Assembly (NCBI RefSeq): GCF_007988825.1
Contig: NZ_BJUW01000001.1
Coordinates: forward strand, 248,001-312,000
Source: Microbacterium aerolatum
Lineage (GTDB): Bacteria > Actinomycetota > Actinomycetes > Actinomycetales > Microbacteriaceae
DNA length: 64,000 nt
Reading direction: 5' to 3'
Part shown: positions 29,690 to 37,261 of the stretch, piece by piece
Numbering within the stretch: position 1 is the stretch's first letter
Layout of the letters: every line of letters begins with the position of its first letter
The notes under the pieces: model-generated
Databases searched by the model: none
What the model was told of the DNA's origin: nothing
What the model saw: the letters and a program-made list of their open reading frames with translations, nothing else
Position numbers and translations under genes: made by a program

Positions 29690-30481
29690 TCAGCGCCGCT
29701 CGTGGGGGAGCGCCTGCTTGATCTTGTCGATCGGGCTCTGCGCTGGCGGCTCGTTGTAGACGCCGGCGAGTTCCTGACCGCTGAGGGCGTGGATGCCGGC
29801 CATGATCTCGTCGGTCGCCAGGCGACGCGCCTTGCCGCTGGTCGCCGGCCCGTGCACGGAGACGTCGATCGGCGCGCCGAAGCGTACCGTGATCCGCTCC
29901 TTCATCGACGGGAGCTTCGCGCCCTTCGGCATCACCTTGTCGGTGCCGATCAGACCCACAGGAACAACGGGTGCGCCGGTCTGCAGCGCGAGGAACGCGA
30001 CACCAGTGCGGCCCTTGTAGAGCCGGCCGTCGGTCGAACGCGTCCCTTCGGGGTAGAGCGCGACGGTGAGACCCTCTTCGAGCAGCTGACGCTGCTGGTC
30101 CAGAGCGTCCAGCGCCGCCTGGCCCGCACCGCGGCGCACCGGGATCGCTCCGATGGCTTCGAAGAACGACCGCTTGGCGGCACCGCCGAGACCGGTGCCC
30201 TCGAAGTAGGAGGACTTGGCCAGGAAGTGCACCGGGCGCGGTGCGGCGACAGGGATCGCGATCGAGTCGATGAACGACAGGTGGTTGCTGGCGAAGATGA
30301 CCGGGCCGTCCGTGGGAACCAGGTCGCGGCCCTCGACGCGCGGCCGGTAGATGAGACGTGCCAGCGGTCCGATGACGGCGCGGCCGAGCGCATAGGTGAA
30401 GCCGGCGCGGCGCGGCGTCGCGCCTTGGTCCGAGGTCTCTACGGTGGGGGTCTCAGAGGTGCCGGACTGCGCAGAGGTCAT
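29690..30481 (-). CDS. 1-acyl-sn-glycerol-3-phosphate acyltransferase family protein
   Basis: A 263-residue membrane-associated acyltransferase (PlsC family) likely making phosphatidic acid. The catalytic motif is N-H-L-S-F-I-D, and the substrate motif is Y-P-E-G-T-R-S. The N-terminus is low-complexity Thr/Ser-rich. ATG 30481 has no ribosome-binding site but a -10 box 6 nt upstream. The exact acyl acceptor cannot be read from sequence. Confidence 0.88.
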   Translation of the reverse strand: MTSAQSGTSETPTVETSDQGATPRRAGFTYALGRAVIGPLARLIYRPRVEGRDLVPTDGPVIFASNHLSFIDSIAIPVAAPRPVHFLAKSSYFEGTGLGGAAKRSFFEAIGAIPVRRGAGQAALDALDQQRQLLEEGLTVALYPEGTRSTDGRLYKGRTGVAFLALQTGAPVVPVGLIGTDKVMPKGAKLPSMKERITVRFGAPIDVSVHGPATSGKARRLATDEIMAGIHALSGQELAGVYNEPPAQSPIDKIKQALPHERR

Positions 30482-30487
30482 CAGATC

Positions 30488-30493
30488 AGGCTA
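30488..30493 (-). promoter_or_regulatory. -10 box of a predicted leaderless mRNA (acyltransferase)
   Basis: On the minus strand TAGCCT lies exactly 6 nt before ATG 30481. A perfect hairpin, CATTCC 30504-30509 with GGAATG 30516-30521, lies upstream in the divergent gap. Confidence 0.5.
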
Positions 30494-30594
30494 CTCCCGG
30501 ATCCATTCCGCCCGTGGAATGAGCGTCGTTCAGCGGGAGCAAAGGCGAGTGCGAGAGGATGTACTGGTCCCCGCTCAAGATCCGAGGTATCACT

Positions 30595-31542
30595 GTGCGC
30601 ACACGCTCACTCATCGCCCTGTCCACCCTTACAGCCGCCACGCTTCTGCTGGCCGGCTGTTCGGGGACCGATGGAAAGACAGGCGATGACGCCGAAGGCA
30701 CTGCAGCGGATCTGTGTTCCGCGGCGGTCGACTCCGGCACGGCGTCGGAAGAGGTGGATGTCGAAGGCGACTTCGGCGCCGCTTCCACTGCCACCTTCGA
30801 GCTCGGTCAGCAGGTCGACGAGGCACAGCGGAGCGTACTGAGCGAGGGCGACGGCGATCCGATCGCGGACGGTGACTACGTCAGCTACGCGCTCAGCGCG
30901 TTCGACGGCGACTCCGGCGAGCGTCTCGGGGACGCCGGGTACACCGAGGGTGAGCTTCTTCCCGCACAGCTGACGGCGGATGCCCCGCTCGGCCAGCTCA
31001 TCGGCTGCGCGAGCGTCGGCTCCCGCCTGTCGATCGTTTTCCCGACGACCGACGACGCCGCGGCCCAGTTCTACATCCTCGACGTCCTCGATGTCGTCCC
31101 GACCGCGGCGTGGGGCGAGGAGCAGGCTCCCGTCGACGGCATGCCGGCGGTCACTCTCGACGACGAGGGCGTTCCCTCCGTCGAGATCCCCGAGGGCGAC
31201 GCCCCGACCGAGCTGCAGATCTCGGTGCTCAAGGAGGGTGACGGCGTCGCCGTCGAGGACGGCGACACCACGCTGCTCCAGTACCACGGCGTGGGCTGGG
31301 AGTCCGGCGAGGTCTTCGACTCCTCCTGGGCCAATGGTGCACCGATCTCGAGCGAGGGCAACGGCTATGTCCCGGGCTTCGTGGAGGCGCTCGCCGGACA
31401 GAAGGCCGGCTCGCAGGTGCTCGTCGTGATTCCCCCGGCTCTCGGCTATGGCGAAGGCGAGATCAACGACGAGGATCTCACGGGTCAGACCCTCGTCTTC
31501 GTGATCGACATCCTCGCCACGATGCACCCGGCTGCCGCGTAA
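30595..31542 (+). CDS. FKBP-type peptidyl-prolyl isomerase lipoprotein
   Basis: A 315-residue exported folding helper. The signal peptide ends in the lipobox L-L-L-A-G-C (Cys22), so the protein is anchored on the outer face of the membrane. The C-terminal FKBP domain reads Q-Y-H-G-V-G-W-E-S-G-E-V-F-D-S-S-W, F-V-E-A-L-A-G-Q-K-A-G-S, and P-P-A-L-G-Y-G. An earlier region (about 75-170) resembles a degenerate second FKBP domain. GTG 30595 is preferred over ATG 30559 because GAGGT lies at good distance and the signal peptide starts there. Confidence 0.85.
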   Translation: MRTRSLIALSTLTAATLLLAGCSGTDGKTGDDAEGTAADLCSAAVDSGTASEEVDVEGDFGAASTATFELGQQVDEAQRSVLSEGDGDPIADGDYVSYALSAFDGDSGERLGDAGYTEGELLPAQLTADAPLGQLIGCASVGSRLSIVFPTTDDAAAQFYILDVLDVVPTAAWGEEQAPVDGMPAVTLDDEGVPSVEIPEGDAPTELQISVLKEGDGVAVEDGDTTLLQYHGVGWESGEVFDSSWANGAPISSEGNGYVPGFVEALAGQKAGSQVLVVIPPALGYGEGEINDEDLTGQTLVFVIDILATMHPAAA

Positions 31543-31559
31543 CGCTTCGCACCGGGCAA

Positions 31560-31565
31560 TAGGCT
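31560..31565 (+). promoter_or_regulatory. dxr: -10 box of a predicted leaderless mRNA (dxr)
   Basis: TAGGCT lies exactly 6 nt before ATG 31572. Confidence 0.5.
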
Positions 31566-31571
31566 GGCGGC

Positions 31572-32654
31572 ATGCGTCGCATCATCCTCCTCGGCTCCAC
31601 CGGCTCCATCGGCACCCAGGCGCTGGAGGTGATCCGCGCCAACCCTCGCAGGTTCGAACTCGTCGGACTCGCAGCCGGCCGCAACGCGGAGCTCGTGGCC
31701 GAGCAGGCGGAGCAGTTCCAGGTGGAGCACACGGCGCTGGGCGCCGAGGAGGCCGAGCAGCTGGTCCGCGACGTCGATGCGGATGTGGTGCTCAACGCCA
31801 TCACCGGCTCCATCGGGCTCGGGTCGACCCTCGCGGCGCTGAAGGCCGGCCGCACGCTCGCGCTCGCGAACAAGGAGTCGCTGATCGTCGGCGGCCAGCT
31901 GGTCAAGTCGGCGGCTGCAGAGGGACAGATCGTCCCGGTCGACTCCGAGCACTCGGCGCTCGCACAGGCACTGCGGTCGGGAACGCATGATGAGATCCGC
32001 CGCCTGGTCGTGACGGCATCCGGCGGCCCGTTCCGGGGGCGCACACGAGACGAGATGGCCGATGTCACCCCGGGCGAGGCGCTCGCGCACCCGACCTGGG
32101 ACATGGGGCGGGTCGTCACGACGAACTCCGCGACGCTCGTGAACAAGGGGCTCGAGGTGATCGAGGCCCACCTGTTGTTCGATGTGGACTATGACGACAT
32201 CCAGGTCGTCGTGCACCCGCAGTCGATCGTGCACTCGATGGTCGAGTTCATCGACGGCTCGACGATCGCTCAGGCGTCGCCGCCGGACATGAAGCTGCCG
32301 ATCTCGCTCGCACTGGACTGGCCGCACCGCATCGGCGGTGTCGGGCGTCCGCTGGACTGGACGCAGGCGACCAGCTGGGACTTCGAGCCGCTCGACGACG
32401 AGGCGTTCCCGGCGGTCGCCCTGGCGAAGAGCGTCGGGCGGGCTGGACGGACGTTCCCCGCCGTGTTCAACGCCGCGAATGAGCAGGCGGTCGACGCGTT
32501 CCATGAGGGGCGGCTGTCGTTCCTCGGGATCGTGGACACGGTCGCGCGCGTCGTGGATGCGCACGAGGCGCCCGATGAGCTAACGATCGAGACGCTGGCG
32601 GATGCCGAGGCCTGGGCCCGTGCGAAGGCGGACCGCCTCATCGCGCAGCAGTAG
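31572..32654 (+). CDS. dxr: 1-deoxy-D-xylulose 5-phosphate reductoisomerase
   Basis: A 360-residue NADPH enzyme making MEP, the second step of the non-mevalonate isoprenoid pathway. The NADPH loop is G-S-T-G-S-I-G-T-Q (residues 7-15). Metal-site and substrate residues lie in P-V-D-S-E-H-S-A and A-S-G-G-P-F-R. ispG of the same pathway lies 7 kb downstream. The gene is convergent with murE, with a palindromic repeat between. Confidence 0.95.
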   Translation: MRRIILLGSTGSIGTQALEVIRANPRRFELVGLAAGRNAELVAEQAEQFQVEHTALGAEEAEQLVRDVDADVVLNAITGSIGLGSTLAALKAGRTLALANKESLIVGGQLVKSAAAEGQIVPVDSEHSALAQALRSGTHDEIRRLVVTASGGPFRGRTRDEMADVTPGEALAHPTWDMGRVVTTNSATLVNKGLEVIEAHLLFDVDYDDIQVVVHPQSIVHSMVEFIDGSTIAQASPPDMKLPISLALDWPHRIGGVGRPLDWTQATSWDFEPLDDEAFPAVALAKSVGRAGRTFPAVFNAANEQAVDAFHEGRLSFLGIVDTVARVVDAHEAPDELTIETLADAEAWARAKADRLIAQQ

Positions 32655-32686
32655 GCGTTTCGCCTCACCTGTACGTGGCCGAGGGA

Positions 32687-32836
32687 CGTTTCGTCTGCGG
32701 AGCCTTCGCCTCCTCCGCTCAACGTCCCGCGTGGACGCTGAACGTCCAGCGGACCGCCTTTTGCGGGTCGTTGAGCGCAGGAGCGAAGCGCCGGAGACGA
32801 AACGGGGTGAGCGAGGAGCGCAGCGACGAGTCGAAG
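32687..32836 (+). repeat. REP-like imperfect inverted repeat
   Basis: Arm 32687-32724 and arm 32769-32804 are imperfect reverse complements of about 37 bases, separated by 44 bases. The spacer holds its own stem, GGACG/CGTCC at 32733-32747. A tail rich in GAGCG/GCAGCG motifs follows to about 32836. It lies between convergent dxr and murE and codes for nothing convincing. Confidence 0.75.
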
Positions 32837-32856
32837 CCTCCCCGATCCCGAACGGC

Positions 32857-34470
32857 TCAGTCGGCGTAGGGCACAGGCCAGTGCGGCTCGGGCACCGGCC
32901 ATCCGGCATCCCGGAGCGCGCGACGCGCGAGCTCCCGCGCCGAGTACGGCGTGCGGACCCCGCGGATGTCGCGGTAGTCCTGGTGACCGGGACCGGCCCA
33001 GAGGATCGCGTCGCCCTCTTCGACCATGCCAACGGCGGCGACGATCGCCGTCTCCGGGGGCGAGAACTCGTGGATCTCGGCATCCGGCTGTGCCTCGCGC
33101 GCTCCGGCGATCAGCGTCGCGCGGATCGACGTAGGGTCCTCGAATCGCGGGTGGTGATCGGTGATGACGAGGATGTCGCTGCCCTCAACCGCAGTGCGCC
33201 CCATGTCGCGGCGCTTGGTGGCATCACGGTCGCCGTCGGCGCCGAACAGCATCAGCGTGCGTCCGGGCGTGACACGACGGACGGCGGCGAGGGTCTTCAC
33301 GAAGGCGTCGGGAGTGTGCCCGAAGTCGACGTAGACCGCAGGGCCCTGCTCACCGGAGACGAGCTCGGTCCGTCCCGGCAGGTAGGCGTCGATGCGGCCG
33401 TCCCGCGTGAGGGCCTCGGTGATGCGCTCCCATGCGTAGCCGCCCTCGAGCAGCATGACGATGGCCAGGGCCGCGTTTGCGGCCATGTGCGGGCCGATCA
33501 CGGGGACGACGGTCGTCAGGGTGCGCCCCTCAGGGCCGGTCATCGTGAACCGTGTGCCGCGCTGACGCTCCTCGTCGATCGTCACGACCCAGTCGGCGCA
33601 GGATGCCTCGTCGGCGTCGGCGGCGATCGCGGGAGTCCCCACGGTCACCACGGGCACCTCGGATGCCGCAACGACGTCTTTGCCGAAGGCGGAGTCGAGC
33701 GAGATCACCGCGCGGCGGGAGCGATCGGGGCGGAACAGCGGCAACTTCGCCTCGAAGTACTCCGTCATGTCGGCGTAATCGTCGAGGTGGTCGTGCGAGA
33801 GGTTGGTGAAGCCGGCGACGTCGAAGACGATGCCGTCGACGCGGCGGCGGGAGAGCGCCTGGGCGCTGACCTCGACGGCCACCGCCTCGACCCGGCGTTC
33901 CCGCATCAGTGCGAGCAGCGCGTGGGTCTCGTAGGCCTCTGGCGTGGTGAGGCGGGAGATGATGACGTCGCCGGCGATGTGCCGCTCGGCGGTGGACGAC
34001 AGTCCCGTCACTGCGCCGAGCTGGCGGAGGATGCCCTCCAGCAGGTGCGTGACGCTGGTCTTGCCGTTCGTCCCGGTGGTGCCGAACAGCAGCGGCAGGT
34101 CGTCATCCGCCCCGGTTCCGTACACCCAGGCGCTGAGTGCTCCCAGCACGCCGCGGGGGTCGTCCACGACCACGATCGGCAGTCCGGTCTCGGCCGCGAT
34201 GTCTGCGCCATCCTGGTCCGTCACGACCGCGACGGCGCCCTTCTCGGCCGCTGTCGCGGCGAAGGCAGCGCCATGCTGGTTCACCCCGCGGATGGCGACG
34301 AAGACGTCGCCGGGACGCAGGTCTGCAGTGGCGAGCGTGATTCCGGTCAGGGTGACGCCATCGATCGCACCGCGGGTGGCGGTGCCGAATCGGGCGGCGA
34401 GGTCCGTCAGGGCCCGCTGTGGCGGAGCGTCCGGACGGAGCACAGGGGGGAGGCTGGGCTGAGTCGACAT
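32857..34470 (-). CDS. murE: MurE-type Mur ligase (UDP-MurNAc-tripeptide synthetase)
   Basis: A 537-residue ATP-dependent ligase that adds the third amino acid to the peptidoglycan stem peptide. The P-loop G-T-T-G-T-N-G-K-T-S lies near residues 130-139, with N-L-S-H-D-H-L-D-D-Y in the central domain. The C-terminal specificity motif is usually DNPR for diaminopimelate; here residues 438-442 read D-H-H-P-R, and the usual D-Y-A-H-T-P-D reads D-F-G-H-T-P-D. Members of the Microbacteriaceae have B-type peptidoglycan with other residues at position 3, so the amino-acid substrate is uncertain. Confidence 0.85.
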   Translation of the reverse strand: MSTQPSLPPVLRPDAPPQRALTDLAARFGTATRGAIDGVTLTGITLATADLRPGDVFVAIRGVNQHGAAFAATAAEKGAVAVVTDQDGADIAAETGLPIVVVDDPRGVLGALSAWVYGTGADDDLPLLFGTTGTNGKTSVTHLLEGILRQLGAVTGLSSTAERHIAGDVIISRLTTPEAYETHALLALMRERRVEAVAVEVSAQALSRRRVDGIVFDVAGFTNLSHDHLDDYADMTEYFEAKLPLFRPDRSRRAVISLDSAFGKDVVAASEVPVVTVGTPAIAADADEASCADWVVTIDEERQRGTRFTMTGPEGRTLTTVVPVIGPHMAANAALAIVMLLEGGYAWERITEALTRDGRIDAYLPGRTELVSGEQGPAVYVDFGHTPDAFVKTLAAVRRVTPGRTLMLFGADGDRDATKRRDMGRTAVEGSDILVITDHHPRFEDPTSIRATLIAGAREAQPDAEIHEFSPPETAIVAAVGMVEEGDAILWAGPGHQDYRDIRGVRTPYSARELARRALRDAGWPVPEPHWPVPYAD

Positions 34471-34492
34471 AGCCTTCCAATGATCTCACGTG

Positions 34493-34540
34493 CGATCCCT
34501 GGGGCGCGTCGAGCAGATGCCCGGCGCGCCCCAGGAATCG
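34493..34540 (-). terminator. strong hairpin between ycnI and murE
   Basis: CCTGGGGCGCG (34498-34508) pairs perfectly with CGCGCCCCAGG (34525-34535). The stem extends outward by four more pairs past one mismatch. There is no T-run on either side. It could terminate the ycnI transcript or mark an RNA-processing site. Confidence 0.55.
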
Positions 34541-34555
34541 ACGGGGCGGACGATC

Positions 34556-35218
34556 TCAGCGTGCGCTGCGGCGTGCAGCCCTGATCGCGATCACCAGTGC
34601 GACGACACCGGCGAGCAGTCCTGCGGAGCCGAGAGCGATCCCGATGGTCGGTGCGGGGTCCGCCGCGGATGCGGCCGCATCGATCTCGCCCGCATGAGTG
34701 CCGTGGGTCTCGCTCACGGCATCCGCGGTGTCACCCACGGTGACGACCGGGGCGGGGGAGTCCAGGTCGTGCGGGTCCTCGCCCTCCTCGGCGATCTCGA
34801 CCCACTCGTTCACTCCTGTCTCGCACTGCTGCTCGACCGGGAACGCGAGGGTCTCAGGTGCGTCCTCGCCGAGGCGCACGGCCATCGTCACCTCGCCGCG
34901 CAGGTCGTGCGGGATCGGCGCGGTGGCGGTGTAGCTGACCGCCGACACGAGGCCGTTGTCGGCGCGTTCGACGGCCACATCCCACGCGGCGTCGATCGTC
35001 GGCGACACAGACGTGAGGCCGTCCGGCATCGTGATGCGCAGCGCCGTGGTGGGCGAGTTCTCGCACCCGTGAGTGAACGAGAACGCGAGCACGGCGGATC
35101 CTTCGGGGGTGATGGCGTCGGGGCTGACGCCGACATGCGCCTGGGCGGCGGCAGGGGCTGCGAGCACGAGGCCGGCGGCCAGGGCTGCGACGAGCGCGCC
35201 GCGAGGGGTCTTCAGCAT
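34556..35218 (-). CDS. YcnI-like (DUF1775) copper-associated surface protein
   Basis: A 220-residue exported protein. The signal peptide ends A-A-A-Q-A and leaves His28 as the mature N-terminus (H-V-G-V-S-P-D), as in YcnI domains where this histidine helps bind Cu(II). A single C-terminal membrane helix (about 190-213) with a basic end anchors it. ATG 35218 follows CAGGAG. The upstream neighbour is a His-containing membrane protein, fitting a copper-handling pair. Confidence 0.82.
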   Translation of the reverse strand: MLKTPRGALVAALAAGLVLAAPAAAQAHVGVSPDAITPEGSAVLAFSFTHGCENSPTTALRITMPDGLTSVSPTIDAAWDVAVERADNGLVSAVSYTATAPIPHDLRGEVTMAVRLGEDAPETLAFPVEQQCETGVNEWVEIAEEGEDPHDLDSPAPVVTVGDTADAVSETHGTHAGEIDAAASAADPAPTIGIALGSAGLLAGVVALVIAIRAARRSAR

Positions 35219-35236
35219 GGTTTCTCCTGTACGTGT

Positions 35237-35252
35237 GCAGAGTCGACTCTGC
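35237..35252. promoter_or_regulatory. 16-bp perfect palindrome before ycnI
   Basis: GCAGAGTCGACTCTGC is a perfect 16-bp palindrome centred about 26 bases before the ycnI start. It looks like a dimeric repressor operator; the regulator is not identified. A second palindrome, ACACGTGT, lies near 35302-35309. Confidence 0.5.
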
Positions 35253-35317
35253 GTGCGGGCGCGACTGTTGCGCGCGGGATCCGCGATGGGTGAATTAAGT
35301 GACACGTGTGCGGCTGG

Positions 35318-35899
35318 TCAGCCGCGGGAGAGAACGGGTGGGCCTCGAAGAGTGACGTCGCCCACGAGGACCGTGGAGACGAAGACGCGTGCAGTCGGTG
35401 CAATGGATGCCGGCGTCGGCCAGCCGGTGTGCGGCTGCGGCACGTGCCGGTGCAGGATCGCACGCGCCCACCGTGCGACCGCGCGGAGCAGGCTCTCGCC
35501 GCGCCACAGCAGGGCGACGGTGAGGATGCCGGCGACGACGTGCGCGGCGAGCATCCCGGCATCCGGGGCGACGCCCTCGCCGAGCGGGGCGAGCACGAGG
35601 GCGTGCTGATGTCCGGCGCTCGTGGCAGCAGCGGCGCCCGGCGCGGCGGTGGCGTTCAGTGCGACGAAGAGCACGTGGAAGACACTCTGCGACAGCAGGA
35701 CAGTCATCGCGAGCCTCGGCAGGCTGAGGCGTCTGCCGACGAGCAGAGCGGCGATGGGTGTGAGGAAGACGCTGAGAGCGGCGACGAGCAACGGGTGCGG
35801 TGCGGGCCCGCCGCCGATGGTGTGCGAGACCGCGGCGATGATGGTCGCGACCGACGATGCGGCGAATCCACGAAGGAGTCGCAGCTGCCGGGAGGTCAC
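35318..35899 (-). CDS. hypothetical membrane protein linked to ycnI
   Basis: A 193-residue protein with four or five membrane segments (about 10-27, 36-54, 63-86, 105-130) and a Gly-His-Gln-His loop after residue 90. I do not recognise a family. Its position one gene before ycnI and its histidines suggest a role with copper, but that is inference. GTG 35899 has a -10 box 6 nt upstream. Confidence 0.6.
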   Translation of the reverse strand: MTSRQLRLLRGFAASSVATIIAAVSHTIGGGPAPHPLLVAALSVFLTPIAALLVGRRLSLPRLAMTVLLSQSVFHVLFVALNATAAPGAAAATSAGHQHALVLAPLGEGVAPDAGMLAAHVVAGILTVALLWRGESLLRAVARWARAILHRHVPQPHTGWPTPASIAPTARVFVSTVLVGDVTLRGPPVLSRG

Positions 35900-35905
35900 C
35901 GCTCC

Positions 35906-35911
35906 AGCCTA
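35906..35911 (-). promoter_or_regulatory. -10 box of a predicted leaderless mRNA (35899 gene)
   Basis: On the minus strand TAGGCT lies exactly 6 nt before GTG 35899. Confidence 0.5.
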
Positions 35912-35938
35912 TGCGGCTGATTCCTAGTCCGCGCGCAG

Positions 35939-35944
35939 TAGCGT
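35939..35944 (+). promoter_or_regulatory. -10 box of a predicted leaderless mRNA (rseP)
   Basis: TAGCGT lies exactly 6 nt before GTG 35951. Confidence 0.5.
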
Positions 35945-35950
35945 TGGCTC

Positions 35951-37261
35951 GTGGAAATCCTGCTCTATGCCGTCGGCATCGTCTTCATGCTGATCGGCCT
36001 CGGTCTGTCGATCGGGCTGCACGAGATCGGACACCTCGTCCCGGCGAAGCTGTTCGGCGTGCGGGTGGGGCAGTACATGATCGGCTTCGGTCCGCGGGTC
36101 TGGTCCAAGCGCATCGGCGAGACCGAGTACGGCGTCAAGGCGCTGCCGGTCGGCGGGTTCATCTCGATGTCGGGGATGTATCCGGCATCCGACGGCAAGC
36201 CGGTGCGCGGTCTGTTCGCCTCTCTCGTGCAGGACGCCAGGTCGGCGAACGACGAGACGATCGCAGAGGGCTCCGAGGAGCGCGTGTTCTACCGGCTGCC
36301 GGTCTGGAAGCGGATCATCGTCATGCTCGGCGGTCCCGTGATGAACCTCATCCTCGCGATCGTGATCTTCACGGTGCTGGCGTCGGGGATCGGGCTTCAG
36401 CAGGGCACGACGACCATCGCGAGCGTCAACGAGTGCGTGCTCCCGGCCGGCACGACGCAGTCCGAATGCGAGCCCGGCGATCCGGCATCGCCCGCCGCCG
36501 AGGCCGGCGTGCTCCCCGGCGACGTGCTCGTCTCGATCGACGGGACGCCGCTGGACGACTTCGCAGAAGCGACCGCGATCGTGCAGGCGTCGCCAGGGCA
36601 GACTCTGGACATGGTCGTCGCCCGTGACGGCGAGAACCTGCATCTGTCGATCACGCCGATCACCGCGGAGCGGGCGCTGACGGATGCCGGCGGTCAACCG
36701 CGGCTGGATGCCGACGGCGAGCAGGTCGTCGCAGAGGTCGGCTACGTCGGCATGGGGGCTCAGATGGGCTTCGTGCCGCAACCGATCGGCACGGGCGCCA
36801 CCATGGCAGGGGAGAACGTCGCGCGCGTGGCGGAGCTGATCGTGCAGCTGCCCGTCAAGCTCTGGGACGTCGGATCGTCGCTGGTCACCGGCGCCGATCG
36901 CGACCCGGACGGGCCGCTCAGCGTGGTCGGCGTCGGACGGCTCGCCGGTGAGGTCGCGTCGACGGATGCTCCGATCCTGAACCGGTTCGTCGTGCTGCTG
37001 AGCCTGCTCGGATCGCTGAACATCGCGCTGTTCGTGTTCAACCTGATCCCGCTGCTGCCGCTGGACGGCGGTCACGTCCTGGTGGCGCTGTGGGACGGCA
37101 TCCGACGCGCGTGGGCGAAGCTGTTCCGCCGTCCGCCGCCGGCACCGGTGGACGCGACCAGGCTCGTGCCGCTGACTGTGGTCGTGGCGGTGCTTCTGAT
37201 CGCGATGGGGGCGCTGCTGATGATCGCCGACGTCGTGAACCCGGTGAACCTGTTCCAGTGA
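35951..37261 (+). CDS. RseP-type site-2 protease (M50 family)
   Basis: A 436-residue membrane zinc protease that cuts membrane-bound regulators such as anti-sigma factors; the mycobacterial counterpart is Rip1. The zinc motif H-E-I-G-H lies at residues 24-28 in the first helix, a PDZ domain lies at about 160-240, and the third zinc ligand is in N-L-I-P-L-L-P-L-D-G-G-H. The gene lies between dxr and ispG as in many actinobacteria. Its stop abuts the stop of the convergent TrpEG gene. Confidence 0.92.
   Translation: MEILLYAVGIVFMLIGLGLSIGLHEIGHLVPAKLFGVRVGQYMIGFGPRVWSKRIGETEYGVKALPVGGFISMSGMYPASDGKPVRGLFASLVQDARSANDETIAEGSEERVFYRLPVWKRIIVMLGGPVMNLILAIVIFTVLASGIGLQQGTTTIASVNECVLPAGTTQSECEPGDPASPAAEAGVLPGDVLVSIDGTPLDDFAEATAIVQASPGQTLDMVVARDGENLHLSITPITAERALTDAGGQPRLDADGEQVVAEVGYVGMGAQMGFVPQPIGTGATMAGENVARVAELIVQLPVKLWDVGSSLVTGADRDPDGPLSVVGVGRLAGEVASTDAPILNRFVVLLSLLGSLNIALFVFNLIPLLPLDGGHVLVALWDGIRRAWAKLFRRPPPAPVDATRLVPLTVVVAVLLIAMGALLMIADVVNPVNLFQ

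Noticed and set aside
32675-32869. Small frame in the dxr-murE gap
   Set aside because: It is composed of the palindromic repeat and has no start signals.
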